Part shown: positions 61,701 through 64,000 of the stretch, piece after piece
Numbering within the stretch: position 1 is the first letter of the stretch
Layout: every line of letters begins with the position of its first letter
NCBI RefSeq assembly: GCF_033115175.1
Contig: NC_084836.1
Span: 70,107,297-70,171,296 of the forward strand
Reading direction: 5' to 3'
Origin: Lepus europaeus
Taxonomy: Eukaryota > Chordata > Mammalia > Lagomorpha > Leporidae
Length of the DNA stretch: 64,000 nucleotides
Notes under the pieces: model-generated
Seen by the model: only the letters and a program-made list of their open reading frames with translations
The model's database searches: none
Told to the model about the DNA's origin: nothing
Position numbers and translations under genes: made by a program

Positions 61701-63674
61701 CCCCAGTTGGCCACAACGGACGGAGCTGCGCCCATCCGAAGCAAGGAGCCAGGAGCTTCTTCTGGGTCTCCCACGCGGGTTCAGGAGCCTAAGCACTTGG
61801 GCCATCTCCTACTGCTTTCCCAGGCCACAGCAGAGTTGGATCGGAAGTGGAGCAGCCAGCACTCTAACCGCGCCCATATGGAATGCCTGCACTGCAGGCG
61901 GTGGCTTTACCCGCTATGCCTCAGCACTGGCGTGCCCAGTATTTCATCAGTTGGTCAGTTCTCAAGTGTATCAGTGGCAGAATCCAGAACAAAATCAAAA
62001 AGTTCTAGCTCCCTGCCCATTGTTTCCTTGTTTTCTTCCCAGCAGTCCACTAATCAGGATCTATCCTTCATGTGTAGCAAACCATATTTAGAATTGGCCT
62101 TTGGGTTTTCTCCATTGCAGATTTATTGCTAAACCCTGTGCACTCCATGTTGGCATCGAGGACAGTGGACCTTATCAGGCCCAACCCAATGCCATCCTTG
62201 AAAAGGTGTTCGTATCTATCACCAAGGTAAGTGGCCAAGGACATAGGAAAACTCATGTGAGGGGTTGTTCCATAGGGCAGAGGAGGTAAGGACAGAATGG
62301 GTTGATCTTTAACATTTGGGTAGTCTTCACAGCCATAAAGAGAACTTCATCACCTTAGAGAAGTCCCTTTGGGCCAAGAGCCCCTACATGGTCAAGTTTA
62401 CACTTTTGAATTTTAGGCCCAGCGGCCGCCTGCACCTTCTTTTCCCCCAAATCGCATCAGATCTTATTTTTGTTTTTCCTTGCTCCTGCTTCTGTCACTG
62501 CTTAGTTGCATAATCAGGATGGGGGTGGTACAAGCAGCCTTTACAGTGTGGGTTCTGAATGCGCTTTTTTAACTCAGCTTGGACTGGAGGGAGAAGACCA
62601 GACAAGGATGTGTGTAAGTAAGCAGTGAAGGCCCTTAGCTTAAGAACTAGAATTTCTTGCGAAAAATGACTTCGGGATAAAACCTGGAATGGTAACCATC
62701 CGTTGGGCCAATGTTAGTATCACCCTTCTGCCACTTGGTTGGTCAAAAAGATTTAATGAGGGGTGTGAGGGAAAAATGGGTATTCTGACTGTGGTCATAT
62801 ATCTACAGTATCCTGATGAGCAGAGGCTGGAGGGCCTGTCAAAGCAACTGGACTGGGATGTCCGAAAAATCCAATGCTGGTTTCGCCATCGGAGGAATCA
62901 GGACAAGCCCCCAACGCTCACTAAATTCTGTGAAAGCATGTAGGTGTGCAGAGGGAGGTGGGCAGGGATAGAACTGAACTGAGGTTTCCTTTTTGGAAGT
63001 CATTTCTGTTATTAAGATAACGGTCAGGGGATGTGGAGGACTAACTCAGCCTGTTACAGGGAAAAAAGAACAGAACTAGCAAACGTGTAGCCCTTCGTAC
63101 CTTGTACATGCTTACTACAAAGCTAGATGTGGTTCCATTTGGCGCCCATTACCTAGATAGACAGGGAGTGAATTCCTGTAACTGCACTTAGGTAGATAGT
63201 GGAGCACATTCTTGTACATCTTGATAGAGGCAGCAGTTTAAGTGATGTTTTTGTGGGAAATGTTTCTCCACTAGGAAACATAATCCTTCATTTCGCCTGG
63301 TTTTCACTAATCAGCCTTAGGCGCAAAGTATTGTATTAGTCATGCCATGCAAAGACAAACATTAGCACTGTATCAGGCTGTCTGATAGGGAAGAAAAGTG
63401 TGTTAAAGCCAATATGTACTTGTGGAAGTCTGCTGTAGGCAGAGGCTGGAAGGAGACTCTGGGTTTTTAGGTAACAGTATTTGCCCCTATTCTGGAAGAC
63501 TTATGCTCACGAATAACTAACTGTCTTCTCCCCAGATCTGTGGTCTTTACTTCCCTAGCCGCAGCAACTTTCTGCTGACTAGACATTTGTCTAACCTGTA
63601 CATTTTGCCCACCCAGGTGGCGATTCACTTTTTATTTATGTATATTCTGCTACGGAATTAGATTTCTCTGGTCG
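41702..63674 (+). CDS. CERS5: CERS5 (ceramide synthase 5), coding exons 1-4, joined, partial
   Basis: Ceramide synthase 5 is a multi-pass ER enzyme that N-acylates sphinganine/sphingosine with mainly C16 acyl-CoA. Exons at 41702-41898, 62121-62226, 62809-62939 and 63617-63674 join in frame to 164 codons of about 392. Visible parts: a luminal N-terminus with an N-glycosylation sequon at N26 (NVS), a first membrane segment around [18 protein letters not shown], and the Hox-like domain ending [15 protein letters not shown]. The start of the TLC (Lag1) domain follows, with [19 protein letters not shown]. The catalytic Lag motif and the specificity loop lie beyond the window. The start codon has A at -3 and G at +4. 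Upstream LIMA1 runs in the same direction. Confidence 0.97.
42181..46176 (+). other. CERS5 intron 1, SINE-free 5' part
   Basis: About 4 kb with no CSINE, unlike the rest of the intron. Contains a (TTG)n run, a diverged old repeat near 43876-44020, and a GGCCACGTGGCC / CCCTTATCTAAGGG motif pair (45684-45720). Confidence 0.6.
45367..45391. repeat. (TTG)n microsatellite
   Basis: About eight TTG units in CERS5 intron 1. Confidence 0.95.
46177..46504 (-). mobile_element. CSINE, young
   Basis: Poly(T), GACAGGCAGAGTTAGAGAGT start, end GAGCCGCAGCGCTGGCC. Confidence 0.94.
46514..46848 (-). mobile_element. CSINE, young, with target-site duplication
   Basis: Long T run, GACAGGCAGAGTGGATAGTG start, end GAGCCACGGCGCCGGCC. 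CAATATAACTTTTTT repeats at 46505 and 46849. Confidence 0.94.
46866..47559 (-). mobile_element. Minus CSINE split by a plus CSINE
   Basis: Left part 46866-47087 (poly(T), AATTTATTTGAAAGGTAGTC to GCTGAATCAAGTGGAGCAG). The right part from about 47465 ends ATTACACCACAGTGCCAGCC. AAGTGGAGC occurs at both junctions. Confidence 0.9.
47088..47464 (+). mobile_element. CSINE nested in a minus CSINE
   Basis: Head GGACCCACGCTGTGGCATAG, tail CAAACAAATAAATAAAAC and an extended A-rich stretch. Confidence 0.92.
47738..48380 (+). mobile_element. Plus CSINE with a minus CSINE inserted in its tail
   Basis: Plus copy 47738-48061 (GGGGCTGGCGTAGGTAGAGC to AAATAAATAAATC), minus copy 48062-48364, then the remaining poly(A). 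AAAAGGCTTA..GCACA flanks the whole unit (about 47722 and 48380). Confidence 0.88.
48062..48364 (-). mobile_element. CSINE nested in the tail of a plus CSINE
   Basis: GAAAGTTACAGAGAGGCAGA start, end CTATGCAGTAGTGCCAGCCC. Confidence 0.9.
48510..48811 (-). mobile_element. CSINE, old type
   Basis: AAAGATTTATATATTTGTAA start, end GCACCATAGCACCCACC. Confidence 0.86.
49041..49320 (+). mobile_element. CSINE, old type
   Basis: GGGGTGGCCGTTTGTCATAG head, GCCATTTGGGGAGTGAACCA, tail CAAAGAAATAAAATC. Confidence 0.86.
49335..49556 (-). mobile_element. CSINE, internally deleted
   Basis: AAGATTTATTTATTTATTTA start. It jumps from CACTTGGGCCCTCTTGCAAC to the end GATACCCAGCCCCC. Confidence 0.86.
50120..50675 (+). 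mobile_element. DNA-transposon relic (hAT/Charlie-like), copy 1
   Basis: Resembles a common old mammalian non-autonomous element: TTTTTCAATAGCAGTGAATT, CCCCAAAGAGTTTCTGTGTA, ACATGTTAACGTAAACAATA, TTTTATGAAAAGTAACTATA. It ends near CCATGCTTTGAGAACCAG, the expected terminal inverted repeat type. The family name is not certain. Confidence 0.6.
50777..51122 (-). mobile_element. Mosaic CSINE (young-type 3' half, older-type 5' half)
   Basis: To about 50975 it matches the young subfamily (GACAGGCAGAGTGGACAGTG, CGCGGTAGCGCGCTGCGGCC). After 50980 it matches the older type (CATTAGCAGGGACTTGGATT, ending CTACATCACATTGTAAGCCC). Confidence 0.85.
51154..51458 (+). mobile_element. CSINE, old type
   Basis: GGGGGTGGACATTGTGATAC head, tail CAAATAAATTAATG. 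Confidence 0.87.
51692..51925 (-). mobile_element. CSINE, internally deleted
   Basis: TTTAAGATTGACTTTTTTGG start, end CTGCACCACCATGCCTGCCC. Confidence 0.83.
52090..52418 (+). mobile_element. CSINE, old type, with (CT)n/(CGCT)n
   Basis: TTAGGTGTTTGGTCAAGCCA head, CT run then CGCTCGCTCG at 52352-52394, tail CAAATACATAAAAATAAA. Confidence 0.87.
52625..52737 (+). mobile_element. CSINE, mostly deleted, tail became (TGAA)n
   Basis: Head GTGCCCGGTACTGTGCTACA joins directly to CCCTCTGTCTGCCTTTTGAA and a (TGAA)n array at 52707-52734. Confidence 0.82.
53002..53322 (-). mobile_element. CSINE
   Basis: TTAAGATTTATTTATTTATG start, end ACTGTGTCACAGGGCTGG. Confidence 0.9.
53826..54136 (+). mobile_element. 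CSINE with target-site duplication
   Basis: Head GGAGCCAGTGCTATGGCACA, tail CAAATAAATAC plus poly(A). AATGCAGGAAAA lies at 53814-53825 and 54137-54148. Confidence 0.95.
54379..54970 (+). mobile_element. DNA-transposon relic (hAT/Charlie-like), copy 2
   Basis: It opens with CAGTGTTTTCAAACTATGCT. It closes with GTAGTTTTGACCTTGTAGAC, CCAGGGGTCTCAGACCACAT and TTTCAGAAAG, which form imperfect inverted termini. It looks to be from the same family as the 50.1 kb relic. Confidence 0.55.
55106..55368 (+). mobile_element. CSINE, old type, 3' end lost
   Basis: GGCATGGGTAAATAGCTCAG head, CCAACTGTTGTGAACATTTA, stops after GAACCAGCAGATGGATGG. Confidence 0.82.
55378..56025 (-). mobile_element. Minus CSINE split by a plus CSINE
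   Basis: Left part AGAATATTTATTTATTTGAA, right part from 55766, end CTACGTCACAGCACCAGCCC. GAAAGG(T/C)AGAGT lies at both junctions. Confidence 0.9.
55411..55765 (+). mobile_element. CSINE nested in a minus CSINE
   Basis: Head GGGGCCGATGCCATGGCTCA, tail CAAATAAATAAATAAAATC plus a long poly(A) and AAAG repeats. Confidence 0.93.
56195..56538 (+). mobile_element. CSINE
   Basis: Head GGGGCCGGTGCTGTAGGCCG (short deletion), (CT)n at 56441-56470, tail AAAATAAATAAATAAATC. Confidence 0.93.
56539..56816 (+). mobile_element. CSINE, 5'-truncated
   Basis: Starts TTCCTGGCTGCTCCACTTCG directly after the previous tail, tail CAAATACATAAATC plus poly(A). Confidence 0.9.
57432..57724 (-). mobile_element. CSINE, end truncated
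   Basis: GAAGATTTATTTTTATTTAT start. It stops after GGTGGAGGATTAACCTAT, lacking the final GCCACAGCGCCGGCC. Confidence 0.88.
58438..58798 (+). mobile_element. CSINE, young, with target-site duplication
   Basis: Head TTGGCCTGCGCCACGGCTCT, (CT)n at 58710-58742, A-rich tail. AAATAAGCCTT / AAATACGCCTT on either side. Confidence 0.93.
58805..59072 (-). mobile_element. CSINE
   Basis: CGCCTTATTTGAAAGGCAGC start, end TGTGCCACAATGCCAGCTCC. Confidence 0.88.
59084..59430 (-). mobile_element. CSINE, young, 13-bp target-site duplication
   Basis: Long T run, GACAGGCAGAGTGGACAGGG start, end GAGCCGCAGTGCCGGCC. CCCAGCTCCTCAG lies at 59071-59083 and 59431-59443. Confidence 0.95.
59515..59640 (-). mobile_element. 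MIR-like relic
   Basis: ATGATGAAACCAAGACCCAA followed by GAGAGTAAGTGACTTAAGCA and a degenerate end resembles the reverse complement of a MIR core. Confidence 0.55.
59885..60020 (+). mobile_element. MER5A-like DNA-transposon relic
   Basis: GAGTCACCTGGGGAGCTTGT followed by TAAAAATGCAGATTCTGAT is the hallmark of MER5A-type elements. Confidence 0.65.
60146..60485 (-). mobile_element. CSINE, young, inserted in the tail of the next copy
   Basis: T-rich start (about 60118), GACAGGCAGAGTGGACAGTG, end GAGCCGCGGCGCCGGCC. TGATTTATTTATTTT lies on both sides (60106 and 60486), being the tail of the older host SINE. Confidence 0.95.
60486..60785 (-). mobile_element. CSINE
   Basis: GATTTATTTATTTTGAAAGA start, end GCTGTGCCACAATGCCAGCT. 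Confidence 0.9.
60796..61075 (-). mobile_element. CSINE
   Basis: TAATATTTATTTATTTGAGA start, end CTGCATCCCAGCTCTGGC. Confidence 0.87.
61120..61240 (-). mobile_element. MIR-like relic
   Basis: TTATTATCTTCTGCTTATAG, then ATGAAAAAACTGAGGCTTAA and CTTGGCCAGAGTCATGTATG, is a MIR core in reverse. Confidence 0.65.
61345..61592 (-). mobile_element. CSINE, old
   Basis: TCATTTTAGAGGCAGAGAGA start, end CTAGGTTACATGCCCACC. Confidence 0.8.
61601..61934 (-). mobile_element. CSINE just upstream of CERS5 exon 2
   Basis: Poly(T), AAGATTTATTTATTTATTTG start, end GCTATGCCTCAGCACTGGCG. CCCAGTAT flanks both sides. It ends about 190 bp before the exon 2 acceptor. Confidence 0.93.
62121..62226 (+). CDS. CERS5: CERS5 exon 2
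   Basis: 106 nt. The acceptor is TTTTCTCCATTGCAG and the donor is CCAAG|GTAAGT. It completes Arg66 and adds 35 codons, including [20 protein letters not shown] and [13 protein letters not shown]. This is the cytosolic run into the Hox-like domain. Intron 1 is about 20.2 kb. Confidence 0.97.
62227..62808 (+). other. CERS5 intron 2
   Basis: 582 bp, GTAAGT to CTACAG, without repeats. Contains nothing else recognisable. Confidence 0.85.
62809..62939 (+). CDS. CERS5: CERS5 exon 3 (Hox-like domain)
   Basis: 131 nt. The acceptor is ATATCTACAG and the donor is AGCAT|GTAGGT. It encodes [20 protein letters not shown], then [20 protein letters not shown] and CES. The homeodomain-helix-3-like [12 protein letters not shown] is intact; CERS Hox-like domains lack the N-terminal homeodomain arm and are not ordinary DNA-binding domains. 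Reading through the donor meets TAG at once, so a retained intron would truncate the protein here. Confidence 0.97.
62940..63616 (+). other. CERS5 intron 3
   Basis: 677 bp, GTAGGT to CCCAG, without SINEs. Confidence 0.85.
63617..63674 (+). CDS. CERS5: CERS5 exon 4 (start of TLC domain)
   Basis: 58 nt. The acceptor is TTGCCCACCCAG and the donor is TGGTCG|GTGAGT. It completes Met145 and adds 19 codons, [19 protein letters not shown], the next membrane segment. Later exons lie outside the window. Confidence 0.96.
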
Positions 63675-63960
63675 GTGAGTCTGAACTTTCTCTGGCCTTC
63701 TGATTGTGTTCTAAGCATGCATAGATCTCTGGAGATAAGAGTTAAGTTCCTTTAGATCTTTATGTTTCCCTAAGTTTTTTCTGTGATGCCTGCAGCCCAG
63801 GTTTGTATGCTACTAGATTGCCTTACCTCTGGGGGCTGACTTCAGTGACCTCATGAGCCCTCCTGTCATACTAATAATAATAGAAATAATTAAATTAGAA
63901 TAGTACTTAATGGTTTACAAAGTGCTTGACAAAAACCCTGTTCTTGTGTCAGCCTACTTC

Positions 63961-64000
63961 CCATCCAGCTCCCTGCTAATGCACCTGGGAAAGCAGCGGA
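63961..64000 (+). mobile_element. CSINE fragment, cut by window end
   Basis: CATCCAGCTCCCTGCTAATG followed by CACCTGGGAAAGCAGCGG is mid-CSINE sequence. Confidence 0.8.

Noticed and set aside
63534..63616. A possible extra exon just upstream of CERS5 exon 4
   Set aside because: The phases of exons 3 and 4 join perfectly and the encoded protein matches the CERS5 order, so no extra exon is needed.

Overview
This is mammalian nuclear DNA, almost certainly from a leporid and most likely the European rabbit. About 75 copies of the lagomorph tRNA-derived C-repeat SINE (CSINE) are present. Plus-strand copies begin with a GGGGCCGGCGCTGTGGC-like head and end in CAAATAAATAAAT; minus-strand copies are the reverse complement. 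By eye they cover roughly one third of the window. All species and family calls come from recognition of sequence, not from a database search.

Two protein-coding genes lie in tandem on the plus strand, matching the mammalian LIMA1-CERS5 neighbourhood (human 12q13). (1) The 3' part of LIMA1 (EPLIN, an actin-bundling LIM protein) occupies 1 to about 38,565. Seven coding exons are at 11298-11382, 14363-14511, 17152-17259, 22673-22730, 24079-24188, 33785-33918 and 36063-37068 (stop TGA). They join in frame to 549 codons, with the single LIM zinc finger split between the last two. A 3'UTR of about 1.5 kb ends at AATAAA 38538-38543. The first exons, including the starts of both the alpha and beta isoforms, lie upstream of the window. 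(2) An intergenic gap of about 3 kb contains a perfect CTCF-core match. (3) CERS5 (ceramide synthase 5) starts in a strong CpG island (about 41,060-42,180). Coding exons are at 41702-41898, 62121-62226, 62809-62939 and 63617-63674, which join in frame and continue past the window end. Intron 1 is about 20 kb and its 3' half is packed with SINEs. LIMA1 acts on actin filaments and CERS5 makes ceramide in the ER; nothing in the sequence suggests the two gene products work together.

Other content: a dead RPL10 processed pseudogene joined to a CSINE, an old L1 3' end, two related hAT-like DNA-transposon relics, MIR/MER5-like relics and several microsatellites. I found no RNA gene, CRISPR array or new gene system. 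The most interesting points are a short copy of LIMA1 last-exon coding sequence embedded in an intronic SINE just upstream of that exon, an intronic TEAD + CArG (SRF) + GC-box cluster in LIMA1, the CTCF-core match between the genes, a tandemly duplicated GC-box module in the CERS5 promoter, and three copies of one target-site repeat around the SINE-RPL10 unit.
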